Below are positions 18,523 through 27,875 of a DNA stretch of 64,000 bases, in pieces. How positions within the stretch are numbered: the stretch's first letter is position 1; every line of letters begins with the position of its first letter. The DNA comes from Xylanibacter ruminicola (lineage in GTDB: Bacteria > Bacteroidota > Bacteroidia > Bacteroidales > Bacteroidaceae), in assembly GCA_015060625.1 (NCBI GenBank), contig SUYC01000007.1, positions 124,001 to 188,000 on the forward strand. The letters are read 5' to 3'. Below the pieces are notes generated by a model that did not search any database, was not told the DNA's origin, and worked only from the letters and a program-made list of their open reading frames with translations. Made by a program: the position numbers and the translations under genes.

Positions 18523-18888
18523 TTAGGGAATAATCTTTTTTACTCGTATTTTTAGCTCCATGGGGTTGAAGGGCTTAACGATATAGTCCTCGGCACCAAT
18601 CTCCAGCAGGCGGATGCGCTCACTGGTGGAGTCTTCACTAGAAAGCATGATGACGGGAATCTGCTTGAACAACTCGTTCTGCTTGATCCACTCCAAAAAG
18701 TCATCGCCACGCATTCCTGGCATACGAATATCTGAGATGATGAGGTCGGGTGTGTTGCCTGCCTGAAGCCATTTTACGCCCTGCAAGCCATCGGGCAACC
18801 ACTGTACATCGTAGTCACTCATCAGATAAATTGAGAGAACCTTTGCAATGGTCTCTTTGTCGTCAAGTATTAGTATCTTCTTCTTCAT
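18523..18888 (-). CDS. Single-domain response regulator (CheY-like)
   Basis: A 121-residue receiver domain without an output domain. The acidic pair D9-D10, the phospho-acceptor D53 in ISDIRMPGMRGDD, the switch serine at S83/S84 (MLSSED) and K105 (VKPF) are all present, so phosphorylation is expected. It is the first gene of the polysaccharide operon, directly before the priming transferase. With no DNA-binding domain it probably works by protein contact, for instance on the operon's own enzymes. No cognate kinase is adjacent; the nearest kinase in the window is at 58826. Promoter about 40 bp upstream. Confidence 0.92.
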   Translation of the reverse strand: MKKKILILDDKETIAKVLSIYLMSDYDVQWLPDGLQGVKWLQAGNTPDLIISDIRMPGMRGDDFLEWIKQNELFKQIPVIMLSSEDSTSERIRLLEIGAEDYIVKPFNPMELKIRVKKIIP

Positions 18889-18928
18889 ATATGAATTTTT
18901 TTATTCGGCACTTACGTTATTCTATGTG

Positions 18929-18956
18929 CAAAGGTAAACAAAAAAATTAAATACAA
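18929..18956 (-). promoter_or_regulatory. Promoter of the polysaccharide operon
   Basis: Leftward TACCTTTG at 18929-18936, with TTG at 18954-18956 (17 bp apart; an alternative TTTG at 18959-18962 lies 22 bp away). It is the only promoter-like site found upstream of the ten-gene run, so it may drive the whole locus. The rest of 18937-19071 is AT-rich and holds a weak rightward GAAATTTG (19021-19028) that could serve xylB. Confidence 0.6.
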
Positions 18957-19071
18957 CTCAAAAATACGTAAAAAAATCACTTTTTTATGGAAAAAAGTAG
19001 TTTTTATTAAATAATTTAGGGAAATTTGCAGTGGAAACGTACTATAAATAAAGATTCATTATTAAATAGTT

Positions 19072-20562
19072 ATGGCAAATAGATATCTATTAGGTTTTGA
19101 TGTCGGTAGCTCGTCAGTGAAGGCATCTTTGGTAAACGCCGATAGCGGCAAGTGTGTTGCAACAGCTTTCTATCCAGAAAAGGAGGCTCCCATTATGGCT
19201 GTAAAGGCTGGTTGGGCTGAGCAGGACCCACAGATGTGGTGGGATAATGCGAAGTTGAGTCTGCAAAAGATTATGAAGGAGAGTGGCGCAACTGCAGAAG
19301 AAATCAAGGCTGTGGGTATTTCATACCAGATGCACGGCCTGGTTTGTGTAGATAAGAATCTGAAGGCTTTGCGTCCTGCTATTATCTGGTGCGACTCTCG
19401 CGCTGTGCCTTATGGTGAGAAGGCTTTCAAGGATCTGGGTGCCGACAAGTGCTTGAGTCATCTCTTGAATTCACCAGGTAACTTTACTGCTGCTAAGTTG
19501 GCATGGGTAAAAGAAAATGAACCAGAACTCTATAGTAAAATATATAAGGTGATGCTGCCTGGTGATTATATCGCCATGCGTTTGAGTGGTGTGGCTAATA
19601 CAACCGTAAGTGGTCTTTCGGAAGGTATGTTCTGGGATTTCAAGAACAATCAGGTGGCTGACTTCCTGATGGATTACTATGGATTCGATCACTCGCTGAT
19701 TGCTGACATTGTTCCTACTTTTGCTGAGCAGAGTACAGTAAGTGCCGAGGCTGCTGCTGAGATGGGACTGAAAGCAGGTACGCCCATCACCTATAGAGGT
19801 GGTGACCAGCCAAACAATGCTCTCTCGCTGAACGTGCTGAATCCTGGCGAAATTGCTGCTACTGCAGGTACTTCGGGCGTGGTATATGGCGTGTTGGGTG
19901 ATGTGAACTACGATCCACAGAGCCGTGTAAATACTTTTGCTCATGTGAATCATACAGCTGACCAGACTCGTTTGGGTGTGCTGCTCTGCATTAATGGTAC
20001 TGGTATCCTGAATGCCTGGACACATCGTAATATTACTCCTGAGATTGGGTATGCCGAGATGAACGATCTGGCTGCTAGTGTGCCCATCGGTAGTGAAGGT
20101 GTGACTGTAATCCCATTCGGAAACGGTGCAGAACGTGTCCTGGAAAATAAGGAGATTGGCTGTTCAATCAATGGTTTGAACTTCAATAAACACAATAAAG
20201 CACACTTGGTTCGTGCTGCCCAGGAGGGAATCGTATTCTCATTCTGCTATGGTATGGAGATTATGCAGCAGATGGGTATGGATATCAAGAAGATTCATGC
20301 AGGAAAAGCTAATATGTTCTTGAGTCCTTTGTTCCGTAATACACTGGCTGGTGTGAGTGGCGCAACTATCGAACTCTATGATACTGATGGTTCGGTAGGT
20401 GCAGCTAAGGGGGCTGGCTTGGGTGCTGGTATCTATGCTAATGCATCAGAGGCCTTTGCTTCGCTGGATAAGTTGGAGGTGATTGAACCGGATGCTCAGA
20501 ACCGTGCTGCCTATCGTGCTGCCTATGAGGCCTGGAAAGAAACCTTGAAGAAGAATATGTAA
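19072..20562 (+). CDS. xylB: Xylulokinase (FGGY family)
   Basis: A 496-residue sugar kinase, predicted to phosphorylate D-xylulose to xylulose-5-phosphate for the pentose phosphate pathway. Visible motifs: phosphate-binding GFDVGSSSVKA (residues 8-18), ISYQMHGLVCVD, the GDQPNNALS segment, ATAGTSGVVYG (ATP site, near residue 265) and GSVGAAKGAGLGAG in the C-terminal domain. QMHG is typical of xylulokinases within FGGY; related fuculo- or ribulokinases are less likely. It is a single gene between divergent and convergent neighbours, with a perfect hairpin directly after the stop. No xylose isomerase is in the window. Confidence 0.9.
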   Translation: MANRYLLGFDVGSSSVKASLVNADSGKCVATAFYPEKEAPIMAVKAGWAEQDPQMWWDNAKLSLQKIMKESGATAEEIKAVGISYQMHGLVCVDKNLKALRPAIIWCDSRAVPYGEKAFKDLGADKCLSHLLNSPGNFTAAKLAWVKENEPELYSKIYKVMLPGDYIAMRLSGVANTTVSGLSEGMFWDFKNNQVADFLMDYYGFDHSLIADIVPTFAEQSTVSAEAAAEMGLKAGTPITYRGGDQPNNALSLNVLNPGEIAATAGTSGVVYGVLGDVNYDPQSRVNTFAHVNHTADQTRLGVLLCINGTGILNAWTHRNITPEIGYAEMNDLAASVPIGSEGVTVIPFGNGAERVLENKEIGCSINGLNFNKHNKAHLVRAAQEGIVFSFCYGMEIMQQMGMDIKKIHAGKANMFLSPLFRNTLAGVSGATIELYDTDGSVGAAKGAGLGAGIYANASEAFASLDKLEVIEPDAQNRAAYRAAYEAWKETLKKNM

Positions 20563-20564
20563 AT

Positions 20565-20604
20565 AAAAAGTTTGAGTTCGCGTTATTGCGAACTCAAACT
20601 TTTT
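20565..20604. terminator. Bidirectional terminator between xylB and fcl
   Basis: A perfect 17-bp inverted repeat (20565-20581 and 20588-20604) with a 6-nt loop, A-rich on the left and T-rich on the right, serves both convergent genes. The fcl stop codon (20583-20585) lies inside the loop, so the last six fcl codons form one arm. Confidence 0.9.
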
Positions 20605-21758
20605 TTATACCAATCATATAATTTCTTTACACCATCTTCAATCTCTACCTTATGTGTCCAACCGAGAGAGTGAAGTTTCGAAACATCAATAAGTTTACGC
20701 ATGGTGCCATCTGGCTTGGTGGTGTCGAATTCAACGGTACCTTCGAAACCTACGGCTTTAACAACCAACTCTGAAAGTTCGCGAATGGTGAGCTCTTTAC
20801 CAGTGCCAACATTAATGTGGCAGTTGCGGATTTCGCCTAACTTGGGGATAGCTCCACCGCGACCAGCAGAATGGTTACGATCAACGGCACCATCGGTAGA
20901 GGCGCCGTAGTGAACTGAAGAATACTTCTCGATGCCAATAATGTCGCTAAAGTTGACATTCAACAGTACGTGTACTGATGCATCTGCCATATCCTCGCTC
21001 CATAGGAATTCACGAAGTGGTGTACCCGTACCCCAAAGGATTACTTTGTTGTTATATATGCCATATTTGCCAAGAATCTCCAGAATCTGATCATGAGAAG
21101 CAGCGCCGTTGACACCCTCAACAGGGCGTTTGTTCAAGTCGATGGCAATCTTGTCCCATGCTTCATCGTGGATGAGCTTAGCCAGATATACCTTTCGCAT
21201 CATAGCTGGCATGACATGGGAGTTCTCCAGGTGGAAATTGTCGTTTGGACCATAGAGGTTGGTGGGCATTACTGCGATATAGTTGGTGCCATACTGCAGA
21301 TTATAAGATTCGCACATTTTTAAACCTGCAATCTTGGCGATAGCATACTCCTCATTGGTATATTCCAATGGTGATGTGAGCAGGCAATCTTCCTTCATGG
21401 GCTGAGGTGCATTCTTGGGATAGATGCATGTAGAACCTAAGAAGAGCAATTTCTTGACTCCGTGAGCATAGGCCTCACTGATGACATTGCACTGAATCTT
21501 CATGTTCATCATGATGAAGTCGGCACGATAAAGAGAGTTGGCCATGATACCTCCTACAAAGGCGGCGGCCAGCACAACTGCGTCGGGGCGCTCTTCGTCG
21601 AAGAACTGCTTAACGGCTACCTGATCGGTAAGGTCTAACTCTTTGTGGGTGCGACCAATCAGATTGGTGTAGCCTCGCTGAAGCAGGTTATTCCAAATAG
21701 CGGAACCCACAAGTCCGTGGTGTCCCGCTACATATATTTTACTATCTTTACTGAGCAT
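20583..21758 (-). CDS. fcl: GDP-L-fucose synthase
   Basis: A 391-residue short-chain dehydrogenase/reductase that epimerises and reduces GDP-4-keto-6-deoxymannose to GDP-L-fucose. It has the NADP-binding [13 protein letters not shown] (residues 10-22), the catalytic LGSTCIYP serine region and YAIAKIAG (Y-xxx-K), and [11 protein letters not shown]. At 391 residues it is longer than the 321-residue enterobacterial enzyme; the extra part (about 225-300) is usual for Bacteroidales homologues. It starts inside the end of gmd (11 bp overlap), confirming a manC-gmd-fcl operon that feeds fucose to surface glycans. Confidence 0.93.
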   Translation of the reverse strand: MLSKDSKIYVAGHHGLVGSAIWNNLLQRGYTNLIGRTHKELDLTDQVAVKQFFDEERPDAVVLAAAFVGGIMANSLYRADFIMMNMKIQCNVISEAYAHGVKKLLFLGSTCIYPKNAPQPMKEDCLLTSPLEYTNEEYAIAKIAGLKMCESYNLQYGTNYIAVMPTNLYGPNDNFHLENSHVMPAMMRKVYLAKLIHDEAWDKIAIDLNKRPVEGVNGAASHDQILEILGKYGIYNNKVILWGTGTPLREFLWSEDMADASVHVLLNVNFSDIIGIEKYSSVHYGASTDGAVDRNHSAGRGGAIPKLGEIRNCHINVGTGKELTIRELSELVVKAVGFEGTVEFDTTKPDGTMRKLIDVSKLHSLGWTHKVEIEDGVKKLYDWYKKSLSSQ

Positions 21759-22839
21759 CGTCCATGTGAGCTTTAAGGAAGAGTTTCTTGACGAACTTCA
21801 TGTCATGCTGAACCATGATCTTAACCAAGTCCTCAAACGAGGTCTTCTGTGGATTCCATCCTAACTTGGCCTTTGCCTTTGCGGGATTTCCTAAGAGTTG
21901 GTCAACTTCGGCAGGACGGAAGTACTTGGGGTCAACCTCGACCAATGCCTTGCCTGTTGCCTTGTCATAGCCTTTTTCGTCAACACCATCGCCACGCCAT
22001 TCGAGTTCGATGCCAACTTCTTTAAAAGCAAGGGTGGCAAACTCGCGAACAGTGTGATATTCGCCTGTGGCAATCACAAAGTCGTCGGGCTCGGGCTGCT
22101 GTAGGATGAGCCACATACATTCAATGTAGTCTTTGGCGTAACCCCAGTCGCGCAGACTGTTAAGGTTGCCCAGATAAAGCTTGTCTTGGAAGCCTTGGGC
22201 AATACGGGCGGCTGCCAGCGTGATTTTACGGGTAACGAATGTCTCGCCTCGGCGTTCACTCTCGTGGTTGAACAAAATACCATTGCAGCAGAACATATTG
22301 TAGGACTCGCGGTAGTTCTTCATAATCCAGAAACCATAGAGCTTGGCTACGGCATATGGAGAACGAGGGTAGAAGGGAGTCGTTTCGCTTTGAGGAACCT
22401 CTTGTACCTTGCCATAGAGCTCTGAAGTGGATGCCTGATAGATGCGACAGGTGTCTGCCAGGCCGGCAATGCGAACGGCTTCCAACAGGCGAAGCACACC
22501 ATTGGCATCGGTGTCGGCAGTGTATTCTGGCACGTCGAATGAGACTTTTACATGACTCTGGGCAGCGAGATTGTAAATCTCGGTTGGACGGATTTTTGAG
22601 ATGACGCGAATCAAAGATGATGAGTCGGTCATGTCGGCCCAATGGAGATTTACAAGGCGGGCTTTTTTCATGTCGCGAACCCACTCGTCGAGATATAGAT
22701 GTTCGATACGGGCTGTATTAAATGAAGAAGAACGGCGCATAAGACCATGGACTTCATATCCTTTCTCGATAAGGAATTCTGCCAGATACGAACCATCCTG
22801 ACCGGTAATGCCGGTGATAAGAGCTACTTTTTTATCCAT
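21748..22839 (-). CDS. gmd: GDP-mannose 4,6-dehydratase
   Basis: A 363-residue NADP-dependent dehydratase converting GDP-mannose to GDP-4-keto-6-deoxymannose, first step toward GDP-fucose. Motifs: [16 protein letters not shown] (residues 8-23), [27 protein letters not shown] and the catalytic YAVAK. The start is the ATG at 22837-22839 ([10 protein letters not shown]). A longer reading from 23007 only adds residues antiparallel to nothing in the family and runs into the upstream manC gene. It starts 13 bp after manC. Confidence 0.95.
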   Translation of the reverse strand: MDKKVALITGITGQDGSYLAEFLIEKGYEVHGLMRRSSSFNTARIEHLYLDEWVRDMKKARLVNLHWADMTDSSSLIRVISKIRPTEIYNLAAQSHVKVSFDVPEYTADTDANGVLRLLEAVRIAGLADTCRIYQASTSELYGKVQEVPQSETTPFYPRSPYAVAKLYGFWIMKNYRESYNMFCCNGILFNHESERRGETFVTRKITLAAARIAQGFQDKLYLGNLNSLRDWGYAKDYIECMWLILQQPEPDDFVIATGEYHTVREFATLAFKEVGIELEWRGDGVDEKGYDKATGKALVEVDPKYFRPAEVDQLLGNPAKAKAKLGWNPQKTSFEDLVKIMVQHDMKFVKKLFLKAHMDDAQ

Positions 22840-22852
22840 TTGTTGTTCTGTA

Positions 22853-23920
22853 TTAATTATTTCCTGAGAATTGCTTGATACGTTGCTCCTCTGAGAGCTT
22901 GCATATAAGTAATGTATCATCATTCTCCGCAACGATATAGCCATCAAGACCTTGAATAACAACCTTCTTTTCTTGCATGGTGTGAACAATGCAATTGTGA
23001 CTCTCAATCAGATTGATGTCGGGACCGATGCTGGCATTGCCATAAAGGTCTTTCTTGCTTTGTTCGTGGAGTGAGCCCCATGTGCCTAAATCGCTCCAAC
23101 CGAAATCGGATGGGCATACGAAAATTTCTTCGGCCTTCTCCATGATGGCGTAATCGACAGAAATATTCTCGCATTCGGGAAACAAACGATTGATCTCTGC
23201 TTGTTCCTTGTCGGTACCGTAAACGGGTAACAACGACTCGAATATCTTGGCCATTGAGGGCTGGTAGATGCGGAAGGCGTTAACAATGGTGTTTACATTC
23301 CAAATGAAGATGCCTGCATTCCAAAAGTAATAATTCTTCTTGATATATTCCTGAGCCGTCTCGAGATTGGGCTTCTCGCGGAAAGAGTCCACTCTGAATA
23401 TCTCTTTGTTTCGGAGTGAACTAGTACTCAGGTCAGCCTGGATATAACCATAGCCTGTTTCTGGGCGGTTGGGCTTCATACCAAGGGTCACGATAGCGTC
23501 GGTCTCGCTGGTAAACTGCATGCATTCCTTGATGACACGCTGAAATTCTGCCTTGTCGGTCACAATGTGATCGCTCGGAGTTACAATAATGTTGGCCTTG
23601 GGGTCTTTCGACTTGATGCGCCAACTAACGTAAGCAATACATGGTGCTGTGTTTCTGCGGCATGGTTCGCAGAGAATGTTTCCTGCTGGCATATCAGGTA
23701 ACTGTTTTTTCACAATGTCCTGATAATTCTGATTGGTAACTACCCAGATGTTCTCGGGCTTAACCAGATTGCCGAATCTTTCTACCGTCAACTGAAGTAA
23801 TGTTTTGCCAACGCCGAGAACGTCGATGAACTGCTTGGGGTTCTCGATAGTACTCATGGGCCAGAAGCGACTACCTACGCCGCCTGCCATGATAACTAAA
23901 TGGTTGTTTGTTCTTGCCAT
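22853..23920 (-). CDS. manC: Mannose-1-phosphate guanylyltransferase
   Basis: A 355-residue nucleotidyltransferase making GDP-mannose from mannose-1-phosphate and GTP. The signature [12 protein letters not shown] is at residues 11-22, followed by [17 protein letters not shown] and the FREKPN product-binding segment are also present. It lacks the C-terminal phosphomannose isomerase domain of enterobacterial ManC, as is usual for the short form. The start is ATG 23918-23920 (MARTNNHLV): a promoter element lies at 23947-23954, so the longer frame to 24064 would start before its own transcript. It supplies gmd-fcl directly downstream. Confidence 0.93.
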   Translation of the reverse strand: MARTNNHLVIMAGGVGSRFWPMSTIENPKQFIDVLGVGKTLLQLTVERFGNLVKPENIWVVTNQNYQDIVKKQLPDMPAGNILCEPCRRNTAPCIAYVSWRIKSKDPKANIIVTPSDHIVTDKAEFQRVIKECMQFTSETDAIVTLGMKPNRPETGYGYIQADLSTSSLRNKEIFRVDSFREKPNLETAQEYIKKNYYFWNAGIFIWNVNTIVNAFRIYQPSMAKIFESLLPVYGTDKEQAEINRLFPECENISVDYAIMEKAEEIFVCPSDFGWSDLGTWGSLHEQSKKDLYGNASIGPDINLIESHNCIVHTMQEKKVVIQGLDGYIVAENDDTLLICKLSEEQRIKQFSGNN

Positions 23921-23946
23921 AATCGTTGTTTGCTGATAATATTGCG

Positions 23947-23980
23947 CAAATATACGAAAAAAAACAGAAAAGATAGCAAA
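23947..23980 (-). promoter_or_regulatory. Promoter for manC-gmd-fcl
   Basis: Leftward TATATTTG at 23947-23954, with TTTG at 23977-23980 (22 bp apart). It lies in the 76-bp gap between DedA and manC and implies that GDP-fucose synthesis can be expressed apart from the upstream run. Confidence 0.6.
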
Positions 23981-23996
23981 AAAAGCAAAAAAATGC

Positions 23997-24638
23997 TTAT
24001 TTCGCTGTCTTTTCTTGTTTATGATTAAGTTTTCGCTTAATGACGAAATAAACGATAGCCACAATAATCAGGCCCAGAATAGCGAATTTGATATATTCGG
24101 CATATTCGCTAATCTTATCGTTCAACTGGTCCTGGGGGACGATAGCGTGCAGATACCAGCCTAAAAGGGCCAGTAAGCTATGCCAGCCTCCTGCACCAAT
24201 GGTGGTGAACAACAGAAACTTGCCGTAGTGCATACGTGCCAAACCGGCTGGGATTGAGATAAGGTGGCGAATAACGGGGACAAAACGGCCGGTAAGTGTG
24301 GCTGCAATGCCATGATCGTCAAAGTATTTCTCGCTCTTCTCAACTTTCTCCTGATTTAGCAGGCACATCTTGCCCCACTTGCTGTTGGCAAACTTGTAGA
24401 TGACGGGGCGACCAACATACAAAGCTACAAAGTAGTTGATGCTAGCACCTATATCAGCACCAAGTGTGGCATAAAGTATTACAAGGAATACGTTTAAGGA
24501 ACCACTGGCCGCATGGTAGGCAGCAGGTGTTACAACAAATTCTGATGGTACAGGTACTACTGTACTTTCTAATAACATCAGAAAGAAAATGGTTGGATAC
24601 CAACCGAGCGTGTTGAGTATGTTTGTAATAAAATTCAT
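23997..24638 (-). CDS. DedA family membrane protein
   Basis: A 213-residue protein with about five hydrophobic segments and DedA signatures: ESTVVPVPSEFV (with the conserved E and P-x-P), GADIGASINYFVALYVGR, and the arginine-rich ATLTGRFVPVIRHLISIPAGLARM. The family moves or recycles lipid carriers such as undecaprenyl phosphate or phosphatidylethanolamine and keeps membrane potential; the substrate here is unknown. The ATG at 24636-24638 is preferred to the TTG two codons upstream. It begins 9 bp after the TPR gene. A link to undecaprenyl recycling for glycan synthesis is speculative. Confidence 0.88.
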   Translation of the reverse strand: MNFITNILNTLGWYPTIFFLMLLESTVVPVPSEFVVTPAAYHAASGSLNVFLVILYATLGADIGASINYFVALYVGRPVIYKFANSKWGKMCLLNQEKVEKSEKYFDDHGIAATLTGRFVPVIRHLISIPAGLARMHYGKFLLFTTIGAGGWHSLLALLGWYLHAIVPQDQLNDKISEYAEYIKFAILGLIIVAIVYFVIKRKLNHKQEKTAK

Positions 24639-24647
24639 AATCAATTG

Positions 24648-26060
24648 TTAGGACGTTTTTAATGCGTATTCGTAATAATCATTAGGGCGCATGCCTTCGG
24701 GGAAGTATTCGCCTAATACAGTTTGGGCTTCCTCTGGGTTACAATCGCAAGCCTTCTTTAGATAGTGTAGATACTCGTCGTACTTTTTTAATTCTTTACA
24801 ACATAAGGCTAGATAGGAATAACCCTCATTGAAATTCTCGCCGACAGAAGTAAATAATTTTTTGTAGGCATCGTAGGCAGTTTCTAAAAACTTATTGTCG
24901 TGTAAAGAAATGATGATTCTTAGTCGCATTTTGGGGTTGTTGCCAGAATCTTTGAGTGCCTTCGCAAATATTGCCTTGGCTTCTTCGAATTTATGGTTAG
25001 CCAGAAGAATATGCCCTTTGGTAAGGGCCATGTGAGTATGGTCGCAATCCAATTGGTCGGTCATTTCTATGCTCCATAAAGCTTTATCAATCTGGCCTAA
25101 CGAATTATAGGTGAAAGCCATTTCCTGATAAATATCCGGTAGATATTCAGAGTCGATGGGGGCTACACTGATTGCTTTTTTCAGAAGCTCTATTCCCTCT
25201 TTGAGTAATCCTTGGCTAATCAAGCAAACGGCCTGGTGCAGATATGCGTTCTCGTCATTTGGCTCTTTTTCGCAATACTTTTGGAAGAATTTGAGCGCTT
25301 CGTTATAATTCCCCATGGCAAACAGGGTGTTGGCTTTCGTTAATAAAGCGTAGGGATCTTCAGGATCGATGGCAATGGCATACTCACTACTGGTAAGAGC
25401 GCTCGAATAGTCATTTTGCATATACTGTACGCCAGCCAAAGCGTTCCAGTAATTGGCGGAGTAGGGGGTCTGGTCGATCAGCTCGTTGAATATTTTTTCG
25501 CTTTCAGCGTATTTGCCTAGGCCGAAAAGCGTGCGTGCCATCAATTCTTTGAATTCAACAGAATTGGTGTCGGCAGAACGAATTATCCATTTGGAAGCCA
25601 TGGAAAACTGGCTGTAATCAAGATAGAGGCTTGCAATTTCATTTGCGATGTCGTCGTATTCGTCTTCTGGAACTTCCTTGAGGTATTCTGTCAGCAATTT
25701 GTCGGCACCATCAATGTCTTTTTTTATGATGAGTATTTCGGCGCGCAGATAGAGTGCCTCAATATTATCAAGAGGCTCTATTTTGTCTGCATATTGCTCT
25801 GCGGTTTCAAGATCATTGGCTTCTAATGCTTTACGGGCTTTGTAGAGCATAGGACCAACTGCATCAGGATTGTATTCTAAGGCTAATGACATCGCATCCT
25901 CAGCCTCGGATAACCGTTTTTTTGAGCGATAATAGTCGGCTATGTCAGTCAAGTCGTCGGCATCCATATAGATGTGCTCGCCCGACTTGACTGACTCTTC
26001 GTATTGACGTAGGATTTTCTTGAAATCCTCATTTTCGAAATACTCTAAATTCTCCGGCAC
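24648..26060 (-). CDS. Tetratricopeptide repeat protein
   Basis: A 470-residue soluble protein made of TPR-like helical pairs from about residue 25 to 460 (for example LSEAEDAMSLALEYNPDA, YSSALTSSEYAIAIDPED and KKAISVAPIDSEYLPDI). There is no signal peptide and no enzyme domain, so it should be a cytoplasmic scaffold for protein contacts. It starts with GTG (26058-26060): an in-frame TAA lies two codons upstream and no ATG follows soon. It sits 11 bp after glnS and 9 bp before DedA, clearly in the same transcription unit. Partner unknown. Confidence 0.85.
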   Translation of the reverse strand: MPENLEYFENEDFKKILRQYEESVKSGEHIYMDADDLTDIADYYRSKKRLSEAEDAMSLALEYNPDAVGPMLYKARKALEANDLETAEQYADKIEPLDNIEALYLRAEILIIKKDIDGADKLLTEYLKEVPEDEYDDIANEIASLYLDYSQFSMASKWIIRSADTNSVEFKELMARTLFGLGKYAESEKIFNELIDQTPYSANYWNALAGVQYMQNDYSSALTSSEYAIAIDPEDPYALLTKANTLFAMGNYNEALKFFQKYCEKEPNDENAYLHQAVCLISQGLLKEGIELLKKAISVAPIDSEYLPDIYQEMAFTYNSLGQIDKALWSIEMTDQLDCDHTHMALTKGHILLANHKFEEAKAIFAKALKDSGNNPKMRLRIIISLHDNKFLETAYDAYKKLFTSVGENFNEGYSYLALCCKELKKYDEYLHYLKKACDCNPEEAQTVLGEYFPEGMRPNDYYEYALKTS

Positions 26061-26071
26061 TTTTTATTGTT

Positions 26072-27826
26072 TTATTTTTTCCAGGTATCCTTGAGCCCAA
26101 CAGTCTTGTTGAAGATGGGCTTCTCAGGAGTTGAATCTGTATCTGGTGTGAAATAGCCGATGCGCTGGAACTGCAGATAGGTGAGTGGTTTCATGTCGGC
26201 AGCGTATGGCTCGATGTAACATTTCTTGATGATGTGCAATGAATCGGGATTGATAATCTCCTTCATGGCTGTGACAGCATCACAGTTCTTGGCTTCGCGG
26301 ATGGCTGCCATGTCGTCACGAGGATTCTCGACTTTCCACAGACGGTCGTAAAGACGTACCTCGGCTTCGACAGCATGCTTGCAGCTTACCCAGTGAAGAG
26401 TCTTTCCCTTAATCTTGCGGTTTGAGCCAGGCATGCCGCTGCGTGAATCAGGATCGTAGGTGCAATAAATGGTGGTTACATTGCCATTTTCGTCCTCATC
26501 GCAAGGATGATCCTCGTTACATTTTATGATGTACGCATTCTTCAGACGGACTTCTTTACCTGGAGCTAATCGCATAAACTTCTTCTCGGCTTCCTTCATA
26601 AAGTCGTCGCGCTCAATCCAAAGCTCACGGGTGAACTCGACAGTATGTGTGCCATCAGCCTCGTTTTCAGGGTTGTTGATTGCTGTGAGCTGCTCAATCT
26701 GATCCTCTGGATAGTTGGTGATAACTACCTTGACAGGGTCGAGTACTGCACTGACGCGGATAGCACGACTGTTCAGATCATCGCGAACGGCACTCTCTAA
26801 AAGGGCCATATCGTTAAGAGCGTCGATTTTGGTATAGCCAATCTTGTCGATGAACTTAATGATACTTTCTGGGCTATAACCACGGCGGCGGAATCCGCAG
26901 ATAGTTGGCATGCGGGGGTCGTCCCAACCGCTTACCATGTTATTCTGTACCAATGCCAACAGATTACGCTTTGACATCAGTGTGTAGTTGAGGTTCAACT
27001 TGTTGAACTCGGTCTGGCGTGGACGGTTGTCCTCGATATTGTCGGTTTCGCCTTTCCACTCCTTCATCCAGGTTACGAACAGATCATAAAGAGGGCGATG
27101 CTCAACAAACTCAAGTGTACACCATGAGTGGGTTACACCCTCCAGATAGTCGCTCTGACCATGGGTGAAGTCGTACATGGGGTATGCATTCCATTTGTTG
27201 CCTGTGCGGATATGAGGAATATTGAGCACACGATAGATGAGCGGATCGCGGAACAGCATGTTGGGGTGAGCCATGTCGATTTTGGCGCGAAGAACCAGAG
27301 TGCCAGGTTCGCACTTACCACTGTTCATGAACTCGAACAACTTCAGGTTTTCCTCAACAGGACGATCGCGATAAGGGCTGTTTGTTCCAGGACTTGTTGT
27401 GGTGCCCTTCTGCTGGGCAATCACCTCGGCGCTCTGCTCATCAACGTAAGCACGACCTTGCTGGATGAGCCATACTGCAAAGTCCCAGAGCTCCTGGAAG
27501 TAATCACTGGCATAGTAAACATTTGCCCACTTGAAACCAAGCCACTTGATATCGTTCTCGATGCTCTCGATATATTCTGTATCTTCTTTAATGGGGTTGG
27601 TGTCGTCGAAGCGCAGGTTGCACTGGCCACCATATTTTTTTGCCAGTCCGAAGTCGATGGCAATGGCTTTGGCGTGTCCGATATGCAGGTAGCCGTTTGG
27701 CTCTGGTGGGAAACGGGTCTGCATCCTGCCGCCGTTCTTACCCTCTGCCAGATCATTGATTACTTTCTGTTCAATGAAGCTGACAGACTTTTTCTCCTCG
27801 CTTTCGTTCTTAATAATCTCTTCCAT
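26072..27826 (-). CDS. glnS: Glutaminyl-tRNA synthetase
   Basis: A 584-residue class I synthetase charging tRNA-Gln. The HIGH motif appears as PPEPNGYLHIGHAKA (near residue 40) and the KMSKS loop as LMSKRNL. The anticodon-binding beta-barrel part follows (about residues 340-560). The ATG at 27824-27826 (MEEIIKNE) is chosen; an upstream in-frame ATG at 27850 adds eight residues. Presence of GlnRS means that glutamine is charged directly here rather than only by the amidotransferase route. Between it and mltG is a 49-bp gap with repeated TTCAATTC units. Confidence 0.95.
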   Translation of the reverse strand: MEEIIKNESEEKKSVSFIEQKVINDLAEGKNGGRMQTRFPPEPNGYLHIGHAKAIAIDFGLAKKYGGQCNLRFDDTNPIKEDTEYIESIENDIKWLGFKWANVYYASDYFQELWDFAVWLIQQGRAYVDEQSAEVIAQQKGTTTSPGTNSPYRDRPVEENLKLFEFMNSGKCEPGTLVLRAKIDMAHPNMLFRDPLIYRVLNIPHIRTGNKWNAYPMYDFTHGQSDYLEGVTHSWCTLEFVEHRPLYDLFVTWMKEWKGETDNIEDNRPRQTEFNKLNLNYTLMSKRNLLALVQNNMVSGWDDPRMPTICGFRRRGYSPESIIKFIDKIGYTKIDALNDMALLESAVRDDLNSRAIRVSAVLDPVKVVITNYPEDQIEQLTAINNPENEADGTHTVEFTRELWIERDDFMKEAEKKFMRLAPGKEVRLKNAYIIKCNEDHPCDEDENGNVTTIYCTYDPDSRSGMPGSNRKIKGKTLHWVSCKHAVEAEVRLYDRLWKVENPRDDMAAIREAKNCDAVTAMKEIINPDSLHIIKKCYIEPYAADMKPLTYLQFQRIGYFTPDTDSTPEKPIFNKTVGLKDTWKK

Positions 27827-27875
27827 ATCTTTAATTTTTCTATTTTTCAATTCTTCAATTCTTCAACTTTTCAAT

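Noticed and set aside
22840..23007. N-terminal extension of gmd
   Set aside because: Would overlap the 3' end of manC and precede the conserved [10 protein letters not shown] start.
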